The notes beneath the pieces are model-generated. The model saw only the letters and a program-made list of their open reading frames with translations. It had not been told where the DNA came from and did no database searches. A stretch of DNA of 51,884 nt, from the NCBI GenBank assembly GCA_949282305.1, contig CASDPB010000128.1:1-51884 (forward strand), in the 5' to 3' direction. The stretch comes from an uncultured Lentisphaeria bacterium. Lineage in GTDB: Bacteria > Verrucomicrobiota > Lentisphaeria > Victivallales > UBA1829. The translations under genes were made by a program, and so were the position numbers. Positions 42,566 through 51,529 of the stretch are shown here, piece after piece (the first letter of the stretch is position 1; each line of letters opens with the position of its first letter).

Positions 42566-42595
42566 GCCCGGAAGGACAGCTTTTCCTTTCCGGGC
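42566..42595 (+). terminator. Hairpin after the fucosidase gene
   Basis: GCCCGGAAGG (42566-42575) pairs with CCTTTCCGGGC (42585-42595), one unpaired T, 15 bp past the stop codon. No T run follows on the plus strand, so termination efficiency is uncertain. Confidence 0.4.
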
Positions 42596-42634
42596 ATTGC
42601 GGCATGGAAGGTGTGGGGGACGTCGCGGAATCGC

Positions 42635-42663
42635 TTGACAATATTCTCCCGGTGTGATATAAT
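42635..42663 (+). promoter_or_regulatory. Perfect extended sigma-70 promoter of the ABC export operon
   Basis: TTGACA (42635-42640), a 17-bp spacer and TATAAT (42658-42663), with an extended TG two bases before the -10 box. It is the strongest promoter match in the window. A small inverted repeat CGGT-N5-ACCG (42675-42687) lies in the expected leader. Confidence 0.8.
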
Positions 42664-42743
42664 AACTGTAACATCGGTCATATACCGTAATTTTCCCGGA
42701 AGGTCTCGGACGGGGTGAAAAAGAACCGGAGGATGGTGTGTCT

Positions 42744-43808
42744 ATGAAGAAACTTGTGATATGGCTGGCGGCTGCCGCTGTTGCGGGAGGCGGGTATTAT
42801 TTTTACAAAACCTACAGGGATGCCGCACAGTATGACCATACCCGTTTTGCTTCCGGAAATGGCCGTCTGGAGGCTACTGAAGTCAGTATTTCCACCAAGC
42901 TGGCGGGGCGTATCGAAAAAATCATGGTCGATGAGGGCGATTTTGTCACGGAGGGACAGGAGCTTGCCTTGATGCAGACCAATGTCCTGCGGGCGCAGCT
43001 GGCACAGGCGGAGGCGCAGCGCCGTCAGGCGATTACCGCGGAAGCCAGTGCCAGGGCGATGGTCGATGTGCGGATCAGCGAAAAGGAGGCTGCCAAAGCC
43101 AGCGTTCTTCAGAAGGAAAGCAGTCTTGACGGCGTCAGAAAACGCTATGAGCGCTCCAAAGTTCTGAGCGGGGTGCAGGCGGCTTCCAAGCAGCAGTTCG
43201 ACGATGACGAGACAACATATCTTTCCGCGAAGGCGGAAGTGGCGGCGGCGCAGGCAAGCGTGAAACAGGCGGAAGCCGCCATCAATGCCGCGAAGGCGGA
43301 AGCCGCGGGCGCCGCCGCATCCATTCAGGCGGCGGAGGCGGACATCGCACGCATTCAGGCGGATATTGACGACAGTCTTCTGATTGCGCCGCGCGAGGGA
43401 CGGATTCAGTACCGGATCGCCCAGCCCGGCGAAGTCATGTCTGCGGGCGGCAGGGTGCTGAACCTGGTGGACTTGACCGATGTCTACATGACGTTTTTCC
43501 TTCCGGAGGAAGTTGCGGGAAAAGTTTCCATCGGTGCGGAAGTCCGGCTGGTTCTTGATGCGGTTCCGCATATCCCGATCCCCGCGGAGGTGTCCTACGT
43601 CGCCAGCGTTGCGCAGTTCACGCCGAAGACGGTGGAGACGCAGAGCGAACGGCAGAAGCTGATGTTCCGCGTGAAAGCCCGCATCGATCCGCGTCTTCTG
43701 AAAAAATATATCCGTCTGGTCAAAACGGGAATTCCCGGTGTGGCATGGGTAAAACTTGATCCGGAGGCAGAATGGCCCTCATTCCTGAAATTCCAGAAGA
43801 TAGACTGA
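42744..43808 (+). CDS. yhiI: HlyD-family adaptor of an RbbA-type ABC exporter (YhiI-like)
   Basis: A 354-residue membrane fusion protein. One N-terminal anchor (about residues 4-22) is followed by a lipoyl half ([20 protein letters not shown]), a very Ala/Glu-rich coiled coil (about 75-210) and a second lipoyl half/barrel ([20 protein letters not shown]). Its size and the two genes after it match the E. coli yhiI-rbbA-yhhJ cluster. The ATG at 42744 lies 11 bp past GGAGG; a GTG at 42738 five bases past it is an equally good start. It overlaps the ATPase gene by 37 bp. It probably links the ABC unit to an outer-membrane TolC. Confidence 0.85.
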   Translation: MKKLVIWLAAAAVAGGGYYFYKTYRDAAQYDHTRFASGNGRLEATEVSISTKLAGRIEKIMVDEGDFVTEGQELALMQTNVLRAQLAQAEAQRRQAITAEASARAMVDVRISEKEAAKASVLQKESSLDGVRKRYERSKVLSGVQAASKQQFDDDETTYLSAKAEVAAAQASVKQAEAAINAAKAEAAGAAASIQAAEADIARIQADIDDSLLIAPREGRIQYRIAQPGEVMSAGGRVLNLVDLTDVYMTFFLPEEVAGKVSIGAEVRLVLDAVPHIPIPAEVSYVASVAQFTPKTVETQSERQKLMFRVKARIDPRLLKKYIRLVKTGIPGVAWVKLDPEAEWPSFLKFQKID

Positions 43809-46561
43809 ACTCCGCGGGTGCGGAAGTTCCCGTTGTCCGCGCGGAGAATATCAGTCTCCGCTATGGCAGGACGCTGGCGCTGGACAATGTGACAGTGGAT
43901 ATTTTCCCGCGCAGGCTGGTCGGGCTGATCGGGCCGGACGGCGTGGGGAAATCCAGTCTGCTCTCGCTGATTACCGGCGCACATGCCATGCAGGACGGGA
44001 AGCTGAATGTGCTCGGCGGGGATATGCGCGATAAACAACACCGGAACCGGATCTGCCCGCGTATTGCCTACATGCCGCAGGGGCTTGGGAAGAATCTTTA
44101 TTTTACCTTGACTGTGGAGGAGAATCTCCAGTTTTTTGCACGTCTTTTCGGTCATGACGCCGCGGAGCGCAGACGGCGCATCGATCAGCTTACCCGCAGC
44201 ACCGGGCTTTATCCGTTTCTGAACCGTCCCGCGGGCAAACTTTCCGGCGGCATGAAGCAGAAACTGGGACTCTGCTGCGCCCTGATTCATGATCCTGATC
44301 TGCTGGTGCTTGATGAGCCGACGACCGGTGTCGACCCGCTGGCGCGCCGCCAGTTCTGGGACTTGATTGCAAGCGTCAGGGCGGGACAGCCGCAGATGGG
44401 AGTCATAGTCGCCACCGCTTACATGGATGAGGCGCAGCGGTTCGACTGGCTGATTGCCATGGATGACGGCAGAATTCTGGATACCGGCGCCCCGGAGGAA
44501 CTTCTCAGAAAGACCGGATGCCGCAATCTGGACGCGGCTTTTATCCGCCTGCTGCCGGAGAGCAAGCGGGCGAATCACAAGGATCTCGTCGTCCCCCCGC
44601 TTGTCCGGGGAGAGAAGGAAGATATTGCCATTGAAGCGTGCGGACTGACAAAGCGATTCGGTGCGTTTACGGCTGTGGATCATGTCAGTTTCCGTATCCT
44701 CCGCGGTGAAATATTCGGCTTTCTCGGCTCCAACGGCTGCGGCAAGACAACCACCATGCGGATGCTGACCGGTCTGCTGCCGGCGACGGAGGGGGAGGCG
44801 TGGCTGTTCGGCAAACCTGTCGGGGAGGACGATATGGCTGTGCGCCGGCAGCTTGGCTATATGACTCAGACTTTTTCCCTTTACAGCGAATTGAGCGTAA
44901 GACAGAATCTGTTCCTGTACGCCCGTCTCTACCGGATTCCGGAGAAAGAGGTTCCCGCCCGTGTGGAGGAAATGCTGGAGCGCTTCAAGCTGCAGAGTGT
45001 TGCGGACAATTTTCCGGATGATCTGCCGCTGGGAATCAAGCAGCGGCTGTCGCTTGCCGCCGCCGTTGTGCACCGTCCGCAGATTCTGATTCTGGATGAG
45101 CCCACATCGGGAGTCGACCCCGTGGCGCGCGACGGTTTCTGGGAGCTGATTATCGAACTTTCCAGACGGGACCGCGTGACGATTTTCATTACGACGCATT
45201 TTATGAACGAGGCGGAGCGCTGCGACCGCATCTCCCTGATGCACGCGGGGAAATCCCTGGCGTGCGATACTCCCGCCGCGCTGATCGAGGAACGCCGTGC
45301 GCCGACTCTGGAAGAGGCTTTCATCGGGTATCTGCGCGATGCAGACCCTGCTTCGGGCGAGGCTGCGCCGGAACAGGTCTCCTTTGCCCCTGCCGTGAAG
45401 AAGGAGCCGAAGGGTTTTTCCCGCTTTTTCTCCTCCCGGTTCAGTTTCCAGCGCTGGTTCAGCTGCTACTGGCGGGAGAATCTTGAACTGCTCCGCGATC
45501 CCATCCGGCTGACGCTGGCGCTTTTCGGCGCGATTCTGCTGATGGTGGTGATGGGATACGGCATCAGCATGGATGTGGAAGACCTTTCCTTTGCGGTATT
45601 GGACCGCGATCAGAGCGAATTGAGTCAGGATTATGCGCTGAACATTGCCGGTTCCCGTTATTTCGTGGAAAAACCGCCTGTCCGGGACTACAGGGATCTG
45701 GATTACCGGATGCGGAGCGGCAAGCTCAGCCTGGTGGTGGAATTCCCCCCGCAGTTCGGCAAAATGGTGGAGCAGGGGGTGTCTCCTGAAATCGCATTCT
45801 GGATCGACGGCGCCATGCCGATGCGTGCGGAGACGATCGAAGGGTATGTGAAGGCGATGCATTCCGAGTGGCTTGCCAATCAGCTGAAGACCCGTTACGG
45901 AACGGATTCTTCCGCCGCGGCGTCCCTCGAGACCCGTTACCGTTACAATCCCGATGTGCTGAGTCTTCCGGCGATGGTTCCCGCCGTGATTCCGATTCTG
46001 CTGATGATGATTCCCGCAATTCTGGCTGCCCTGGCTGTTGTAAGGGAAAAGGAGATGGGATCAATCATCAATCTGTATGTGACTCCGCTGACACGTTCGG
46101 AATTCCTGCTCGGGAAGCAGCTGCCTTATATTCTGCTTTCCTCTCTCAGTTCCCTGCTGCTGCTTGTCATGGCTGTGACTGTGTTCGATGTGCCGATCAA
46201 AGGCAGTTTCCCGACGCTGATGCTTTCGCTGGTGGTGTACTGCATGGCGTCCACCGGTTTCGGGCTGCTGGCTTCTTCCGTGACCCGCAGCCAGATTGCC
46301 GTGATTTTCCTGACGATGATCGGCACCCTGCTGCCGGCGGTTCAGTTCTGCGGGCTGATTAATCCCGTTTCGACTCTGAACGGCATCGGGCGCGTCATCG
46401 GCACTTTGTATCCGACAACCCATATGCTGCTGATCAGCCGCGGCATTTTCAACAAGGCGCTCGGGTTCAGCGATCTTCATCAGCCGTTTTTCTGCATGCT
46501 GGCGGCGGTGCCGGTGGTTCTCGGAATCGGGATCGCCATTCTGAAGAAACAGGAATCATGA
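43772..46561 (+). CDS. rbbA: RbbA-like ABC transporter: two ATPase domains fused to a permease
   Basis: A 929-residue fusion. The first ATPase has [17 protein letters not shown] and [10 protein letters not shown]; the second has [10 protein letters not shown], an altered signature LPLGIKQRL and LILDEPTSG. From about residue 560 an ABC-2 type permease follows: one transmembrane helix, a large extracytoplasmic loop with [14 protein letters not shown], then five helices ([21 protein letters not shown] and onward). E. coli RbbA has the same order and a similar length of about 910. Whether it exports substrates or acts at the ribosome is disputed for RbbA; the operon with an adaptor and a permease argues for export here. 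Confidence 0.9.
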   Translation: MALIPEIPEDRLNSAGAEVPVVRAENISLRYGRTLALDNVTVDIFPRRLVGLIGPDGVGKSSLLSLITGAHAMQDGKLNVLGGDMRDKQHRNRICPRIAYMPQGLGKNLYFTLTVEENLQFFARLFGHDAAERRRRIDQLTRSTGLYPFLNRPAGKLSGGMKQKLGLCCALIHDPDLLVLDEPTTGVDPLARRQFWDLIASVRAGQPQMGVIVATAYMDEAQRFDWLIAMDDGRILDTGAPEELLRKTGCRNLDAAFIRLLPESKRANHKDLVVPPLVRGEKEDIAIEACGLTKRFGAFTAVDHVSFRILRGEIFGFLGSNGCGKTTTMRMLTGLLPATEGEAWLFGKPVGEDDMAVRRQLGYMTQTFSLYSELSVRQNLFLYARLYRIPEKEVPARVEEMLERFKLQSVADNFPDDLPLGIKQRLSLAAAVVHRPQILILDEPTSGVDPVARDGFWELIIELSRRDRVTIFITTHFMNEAERCDRISLMHAGKSLACDTPAALIEERRAPTLEEAFIGYLRDADPASGEAAPEQVSFAPAVKKEPKGFSRFFSSRFSFQRWFSCYWRENLELLRDPIRLTLALFGAILLMVVMGYGISMDVEDLSFAVLDRDQSELSQDYALNIAGSRYFVEKPPVRDYRDLDYRMRSGKLSLVVEFPPQFGKMVEQGVSPEIAFWIDGAMPMRAETIEGYVKAMHSEWLANQLKTRYGTDSSAAASLETRYRYNPDVLSLPAMVPAVIPILLMMIPAILAALAVVREKEMGSIINLYVTPLTRSEFLLGKQLPYILLSSLSSLLLLVMAVTVFDVPIKGSFPTLMLSLVVYCMASTGFGLLASSVTRSQIAVIFLTMIGTLLPAVQFCGLINPVSTLNGIGRVIGTLYPTTHMLLISRGIFNKALGFSDLHQPFFCMLAAVPVVLGIGIAILKKQES

Positions 46562-46592
46562 CGGGACGGCGGAACGGACGGAGGAGCATATT

Positions 46593-47711
46593 ATGAAACA
46601 GAAAATAAAAAACATCGTTCAGCTCGGAATCAAGGAACTGCGGGGGCTGCTCCGCGACCCGCTTCTTCTGGGACTGATTCTTTATACCTTTACGGTCGGA
46701 GTCTATATCGCGGCGACCGCAACGCCGGATTCCATTTCCAATGCCGCGCTGGCGATTGTGGATGAGGACGACTCACAGTTGTCCCGGCGCATTGCGGATG
46801 CTTTTTTCCCGCCGATGTTCCTTCCCGCGGAACGAATCAGCCGCCCGGAGATAGACCCGAACATGGATAACGGGAAGTACACCTTTGTCCTGGTGATTCC
46901 TTATGATTTCCAGAAGGATGTGCTTGCCGGAAATCAACCGGAAATTCAGCTGAACGTGGACGCCACCAGGATGTCGCAGGCGTTTACCGGAAGCGGATAT
47001 ATTCAGCAGATCGTGATGGATGAAGTCAATTCGTTTTTGAACAGGGGCGATCCCGCGTCCCCGCTTCCCGTCGAGATTGTCACGCGGAAACGCTTCAATC
47101 CCAACCTGACCCAGTCCTGGTTCGGCTCGGTCATGGAGCTGATCAACAATATCACGATGCTTGCGATTATCCTTACCGGCGCGGCGCTGATCCGCGAGCG
47201 GGAGCACGGCACGCTGGAACATCTGCTGGTGATGCCGGTTACGGCGTTTGAAATCATGGTGTCGAAGGTCTGGTCGATGGCACTGGTCGTGATGCTGGCG
47301 GCGGGGCTTTCCCTGCTGTTCGTCATTCATGGAATGCTTCAGGTTCCGGTGGAGGGATCGGTTCCGCTGTTCATGCTGGGGATGGCATTGCATTTGTTCG
47401 CCGTCACGTCCATGGGGATCTTTCTTGCGACCATTGCCCAGAACATGCCTCAGCTCGGCATGTTGCTGATCCTTGTTCTGATGCCTATGCAGATGCTTTC
47501 CGGCGGCGTGACTCCTATGGAGAGCATGCCGCAGGGGGTGCGTCTGGTGATGCAGGCGGCTCCCACGACTCATTTTGTGGAGTTCAGTCAGGCGATTCTG
47601 TATCGCGGCGCCGGGCTGGATGTGGTGTGGAAGCCCTTTTTATGGCTTCTGGCAATCGGTTCCGTATTGTTTGTCCTGACATGGTTCCGCTTCCGGAAGA
47701 CAGTGGCGTAA
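46593..47711 (+). CDS. yhhJ: ABC-2 type permease (YhhJ-like)
   Basis: A 372-residue membrane permease with the ABC-2 layout: N-terminal helix (LILYTFTVGVYIAATAT), a long periplasmic loop with VDEDDSQLSRRIADAF, and five C-terminal helices including ILTGAALIREREHGTLEHLL, the usual cytoplasmic coupling motif. It follows rbbA by 31 bp with GGAGGAGC upstream and completes the yhiI-rbbA-yhhJ type unit. It probably pairs with the RbbA permease half to form the pore. Substrate unknown. Confidence 0.9.
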   Translation: MKQKIKNIVQLGIKELRGLLRDPLLLGLILYTFTVGVYIAATATPDSISNAALAIVDEDDSQLSRRIADAFFPPMFLPAERISRPEIDPNMDNGKYTFVLVIPYDFQKDVLAGNQPEIQLNVDATRMSQAFTGSGYIQQIVMDEVNSFLNRGDPASPLPVEIVTRKRFNPNLTQSWFGSVMELINNITMLAIILTGAALIREREHGTLEHLLVMPVTAFEIMVSKVWSMALVVMLAAGLSLLFVIHGMLQVPVEGSVPLFMLGMALHLFAVTSMGIFLATIAQNMPQLGMLLILVLMPMQMLSGGVTPMESMPQGVRLVMQAAPTTHFVEFSQAILYRGAGLDVVWKPFLWLLAIGSVLFVLTWFRFRKTVA

Positions 47712-47780
47712 AGACAGTTGCATTTTTCCGGAATCCATGTGAAATAAACGGGCTCCCGCCGGACGGCGGACGAAGACCTG

Positions 47781-48353
47781 TCATTTGCGGCAGCGGTATG
47801 CGAAAGCCGGGGGAATATTGCACCAGACGATTTCCGATTTCTCCACGCTGGAAAAATATTTCTCCAGACGGTGTTTGAATTTGATTCCCGTCGGGAGCCA
47901 GGTTCCCTGAAGATAGGCGAACGTCGTGAAATAGCCGCCCTCCGGCAGTGCTTCCAGAATAGCGGCAAGAATCTCTTCCTGAAGATGATCCGGAAACGAT
48001 GCCCACGGGAGTCCCGAGAGGATGACGTCCACCTTTGAAATGGACTCTTTCCGCATGATCTGTTTCAGGTTTGCGGCGCTGTCGTTGTAGAGCTTGACCT
48101 GCGGGAAACGCCGCCTGAATGCCGGAATGATGGCGTCATTGAGTTCTACAGCGAAGAAATTGGCGTCCGGATTCATCGCTTTAAGAATTGCCTCCGTTAT
48201 GGCGCCGGTTCCCGGCCCGAGTTCCACGATGTTGCGCGCTTCCTCGATGTGGACGCATTCCGTCAGAGTTTTGGATAATTTGTGAGAGCTGGGGCAGATT
48301 GCGCCGGTTGTAAGCGGTTTCCTGAGAAATTGGACCAGAATACTGTCTTTCAT
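47781..48353 (-). CDS. SAM-dependent methyltransferase, PmtA-like (phospholipid N-methyltransferase type)
   Basis: A 190-residue Rossmann-fold methyltransferase. The S-adenosylmethionine loop is NIVELGPGTGAITEAI (residues 42-57), preceded by TTGAICPSSHKLSKT and followed by an acidic strand end FFAVELND and VDVILSGLPWASFP. The GAICPSS phrase and size match bacterial PmtA-type phosphatidylethanolamine N-methyltransferases, and more distantly KsgA-like enzymes, so membrane-lipid methylation is the best guess. It is convergent with the ABC operon and appears monocistronic. Confidence 0.8.
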   Translation of the reverse strand: MKDSILVQFLRKPLTTGAICPSSHKLSKTLTECVHIEEARNIVELGPGTGAITEAILKAMNPDANFFAVELNDAIIPAFRRRFPQVKLYNDSAANLKQIMRKESISKVDVILSGLPWASFPDHLQEEILAAILEALPEGGYFTTFAYLQGTWLPTGIKFKHRLEKYFSSVEKSEIVWCNIPPAFAYRCRK

Positions 48354-48667
48354 GCTGGTGATGCCCCGTCGTAAGTTCAGAATTTACCAAAAAAACAATG
48401 CTTTACTATATCCTGAAAACTCTTTTTTTTCAAGTCCCGGACAGTATTTTCACCGCAAAATGAAGATGGGAATGCGGCGGGGAATCTGCCTGAAAAGCTC
48501 GCAGTCCTGCGCTTTTCGTCATTTGCATGAAAAAATTCCGTTCCCCGGATAACGGACAGAATCAGAGCAAGGACGCAAATTTGGAGGAAATATAGTTCGC
48601 AGCCAAATTGACCCTGTCCGTTATCCGGGGAACGGAATGAATCAATACGGATTTCCGTTGCGGAGAA
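48354..48667. other. Intergenic region with a 104-nt perfect-armed hairpin
   Basis: Two perfect 25-bp inverted arms occur at 48535-48559 and 48614-48638 (left arm starts ATTCCGTTCCCCGG). Inside them CAAATTTGG (48576-48584) pairs with CCAAATTG (48603-48610), leaving an 18-nt loop. Read leftward the structure ends in GGAATTTTTTC, so it can serve as terminator of the pseudopilin gene, though it is several times longer than needed. The rest of the region, 48354-48534, shows no gene. Confidence 0.65.
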
Positions 48668-49444
48668 TTAATCTCCCTTGCCGCTTGTTGACTGACCACT
48701 GTCGTTGCACATGACATATCCGTCTGTCTGTGTCGGAATCACATTCGTTCCATTGTATGTGCCGCCCTCACTCATTGTAATGTTGCCGTCTGCAGGACTG
48801 CCGTAATATGCGATTGTAGTCGGCCAGTTGGCACCGACAGAAGCTCTGACAGACCCGTCGACAAAGAGGATGTTGCCGTATTTTTCATGGTTGCTTTTGT
48901 CTGACTGGGGATCGTAACCAGTGTCAAATGCAATGCCGCTGTCAGGATTTTCATTTTCCGTCATGTTGCCGATGTAACCGTATGAGAAGTTGGAATAATC
49001 ATCTGTCGCCTCAAAACGGACAGCTCCTCCACTGCCGTTTTCCGGACCTTTCCCAGCCGCTTCTGCTTCCCCGTTTTCGTTTGCTCCCCATTCTTCCAGA
49101 GTGAAGTCATTATTCAATGAGGCTGCCTCTGTTGTGGCAGACGTGCAGACATAGACCTTGAAGTCGGTCAGATAATTGGTGTTGACCAGTGCGGAGATAG
49201 ACGGTCCGTTATGGCAATAATCACCGCCCGTTTTTGTATAGGTCGGGAACTTTTCACTGTAGTCGCCGGAGTACATTTTGGCGGCGAGCCCGATCTGTTT
49301 CAGATTGCTTGTACAGGCGATCCGGCGTGCTTTTTCGCGTGCCGAGTTCAAAGCGGGAAGCAGCATTCCTGCGAGAATTGCAATGATGGCAATCACGACG
49401 AGGAGCTCGATAAGGGTGAACTTATGTTCTTTCGTGAATTTCAT
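48668..49444 (-). CDS. Type II secretion/type IV pseudopilin-like protein (second copy)
   Basis: A 258-residue pseudopilin with leader MKFTKEHK and the segment [19 protein letters not shown], then [24 protein letters not shown] and a soluble domain with the familiar [13 protein letters not shown] near the end. Two cysteines (ACTSN, YVCTS) recur. The residue at the cleavage site is Lys, not Gly. It resembles the pilin at 29321 in the first ~45 residues and diverges after. RBS TTTGGAGG fixes the ATG at 49444. It stands alone, ending in the long hairpin at 48535. Confidence 0.9.
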   Translation of the reverse strand: MKFTKEHKFTLIELLVVIAIIAILAGMLLPALNSAREKARRIACTSNLKQIGLAAKMYSGDYSEKFPTYTKTGGDYCHNGPSISALVNTNYLTDFKVYVCTSATTEAASLNNDFTLEEWGANENGEAEAAGKGPENGSGGAVRFEATDDYSNFSYGYIGNMTENENPDSGIAFDTGYDPQSDKSNHEKYGNILFVDGSVRASVGANWPTTIAYYGSPADGNITMSEGGTYNGTNVIPTQTDGYVMCNDSGQSTSGKGD

Positions 49445-49631
49445 TTTTTCCTCCAAATGTGTTGTTGTTCTTATTCCGGGGAGTTTCCCGGATCATCTTT
49501 TAGAATTTCAGCATTTTTTGTCTTTCTTCTGTTGAAACCTCCTTTACATTGTTCCCTTATTTTTGTCTGATCGAAAACTTGTGCGGGATGTGTAAATATG
49601 AGGAATCCTCGCCGTTCCTGAAAAGTCGTGT

Positions 49632-49795
49632 CGCATAATAACTACTATGTTATATGGCTGAACTCAAAATATCGGAAAAAAGCAGAAAAAAAGCGGAAGA
49701 CGGACAAAATAAAAGCAGGAGAAAAGGACGAAAAAATGAGGCGGAATTATGAAATGTAAATATAAAAAAACGCATAACATAGTAGTTATTATGCG
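49632..49795. repeat. 22-bp perfect inverted-repeat pair 120 bp apart
   Basis: CGCATAATAACTACTATGTT plus AT (49632-49653) is repeated in inverse orientation at 49774-49795. The right copy is part of a shorter dyad, CGCATAA-N11-TTATGCG (49771-49795). The 120-bp interior is A-rich with no gene. No obvious target duplication flanks it. It could be a small inverted-repeat mobile element or a pair of regulator binding sites between the pseudopilin and transporter genes. The rest of 49445-50192 shows nothing clear. Confidence 0.75.
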
Positions 49796-50192
49796 TCATT
49801 ATAAAAAATCATGCTGATTCAATCTTTACACTATATATTATAATTAAAAAGCTGAAAAAAACAATAGTTGAAGGGAAAAAAATCCGAAAAAAATTGCATT
49901 GCGTTCTGTGCGGCGCTTCCGCCGGAACTCCGGAAACGGAGCAAATCGGACGAAGGGAGGGGCTGGGCAGGGGGGATTGAGCTCGATCCGGAAATTGTTT
50001 TGACTCGGGGAGGCTTTGCCGTGCACAAGGAGAATCGTGCAGGGCTTCCGGTCCTGCCGCGATTTCTGTAAGGAAATGCCGGCGCCGGCAATGAAGTTTC
50101 AATTTTGCACCGGGAAAGTTCATCTCAGGCTTTTGACAGATTTGCGCTTTCGGCTGTAAAACAAAAAAAAGAAGCAAAATCGGGAAATGGAT

Positions 50193-50220
50193 TTGCAATC
50201 CACGTTTTTTCTTTTATAGT
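50193..50220 (+). promoter_or_regulatory. Promoter of the CDF transporter gene
   Basis: TTGCAA (50193-50198), a 16-bp spacer and TATAGT (50215-50220), about 28 bp before the start codon. Confidence 0.45.
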
Positions 50221-50248
50221 TTTCAGTTTCGAATAACAGGAAGATACG

Positions 50249-51418
50249 ATGAATGAATTGCTGATCAGACTTTTTATCAAGAATCCGGACAAGATCGCGC
50301 TGCCGCAGGTAAGAACCTCTTACGGTGTCCTTTGCGGCTGGTATGGGATTCTGGTCAATCTGGTGCTGTGCATCGTCAAGGTGGCAGTCGGGATTCTTAC
50401 GGGAAGCATTGCCGTGACAGCGGATGCCGTGAACAATCTGTCGGACGCTGGTTCCTCGGTCATTACTTTATTCGGATTCAAGTTTGCCGGCAAGCCGGCG
50501 GACGACGAGCATCCGTTCGGACATGGACGGCTTGAATATGTGGCGGGGCTGATTGTGGCGGTCATCGTGATCGCAGTCGGGCTGAATTTTCTGAAACTCT
50601 CTTTCGAGCGTCTGATCCGGCCCTCTGAGATAGAAATGACTGCCGTTGCATTTGCGCTTTTGCTGGCGACCTTGCCGGTGAAGCTCTGGATGTTTTTCTT
50701 TTACCGGAAGATTTCGCGCAGAATCGCATCGAAGACCGTTCACGCGGTGGCGTTCGACAGCCTGAGCGACCTTCTGACCACGTCCCTTGTCATTCTTTCG
50801 CTTGTTGTCTCGCAGTATACCAGTTTTCCTGTGGATGGAGCTGCCGGTCTTCTTGTGGCGCTTTTCATTATTTTCGGAGGAGCGGGTGTCGTCAGGGAAA
50901 TCATCAACCCGCTTCTCGGGGAGTGCCCCGACCGCAAACTTGTGGAGGAGATCCGCAAACGTCTCCTGGAATGCCGGGACATCTGCGGGGTGCATGACAT
51001 CATTGTCCACAGTTACGGTCCGAACCGTTATTTCGCGACCGCACATGCGGAGGTGAATCCGGAAAAAAGCGACATGGTTCAGATTCATGACGCCCTGGAG
51101 GCGGCGGAGGTCGATATTGCATGTCATCTGCCGGTGCGCCTTCTTCTGCACTGCGACCCGTTTTTCAGTCTGGACCCCGAGCTGAAGCGCTGGCGGACTC
51201 TTGCGGAGGATCTGATCGGCAGTCTTGACCCGGAACTGAAGGTCTACGATTTCCGTCTTGAGAAAAACGGGGATCGTGTTCTGTTGAATTTCCAGCTTCT
51301 CGTTCCGAGAAAATTCTTCCTGACCAATCAGGAACTGATCCGGCGGATTACGAATCTGCTTCAGGAGCATGACAGGCGCGTGACAGCGCAGATAACAATT
51401 ACGCACAGTTTTGTCTGA
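50249..51418 (+). CDS. Cation diffusion facilitator (CDF) metal exporter
   Basis: A 389-residue CDF transporter with six transmembrane helices (about residues 28-205) and a long cytoplasmic C-terminus including the usual ferredoxin-like domain plus about 90 further residues. Transmembrane site residues are N-x3-D in helix 2 (NNLSDAGSS) and D-x3-D in helix 5 (DSLSDLLTTS), with the cytoplasmic motif DEHPFGHGRLEY. An Asn-Asp/Asp-Asp quartet is the pattern associated with Mn(II) exporters of the MntE kind, while Zn exporters normally show Asp-Asp/His-Asp; manganese is therefore the best guess. RBS AGGAAG precedes the ATG. Confidence 0.9.
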   Translation: MNELLIRLFIKNPDKIALPQVRTSYGVLCGWYGILVNLVLCIVKVAVGILTGSIAVTADAVNNLSDAGSSVITLFGFKFAGKPADDEHPFGHGRLEYVAGLIVAVIVIAVGLNFLKLSFERLIRPSEIEMTAVAFALLLATLPVKLWMFFFYRKISRRIASKTVHAVAFDSLSDLLTTSLVILSLVVSQYTSFPVDGAAGLLVALFIIFGGAGVVREIINPLLGECPDRKLVEEIRKRLLECRDICGVHDIIVHSYGPNRYFATAHAEVNPEKSDMVQIHDALEAAEVDIACHLPVRLLLHCDPFFSLDPELKRWRTLAEDLIGSLDPELKVYDFRLEKNGDRVLLNFQLLVPRKFFLTNQELIRRITNLLQEHDRRVTAQITITHSFV

Positions 51419-51451
51419 TCTGAAAAAATACGATAATCCGGTACGTTTCTC

Positions 51452-51480
51452 TTGAAAATGCCAACGTTGGCATTTATTGT
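51452..51480 (+). promoter_or_regulatory. CapA-gene promoter with 20-bp LacI-type palindrome
   Basis: TTGAAA (51452-51457), a 17-bp spacer and TATTGT (51475-51480) enclose a perfect 20-bp palindrome, AAATGCCAACGTTGGCATTT (51456-51475). The central CG and TGCCAA half-sites fit LacI-family operators. The regulator is not in the window. Confidence 0.65.
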
Positions 51481-51529
51481 AAGGACAGACGACTTTTTCC
51501 AGAGACAAATCAACGAAGAGAGGAATGTC

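Noticed and set aside
43595-45862. 755-codon leftward frame opposite rbbA
   Set aside because: Shadow of the two ATPase domains; the Walker and signature motifs lie on the plus strand.
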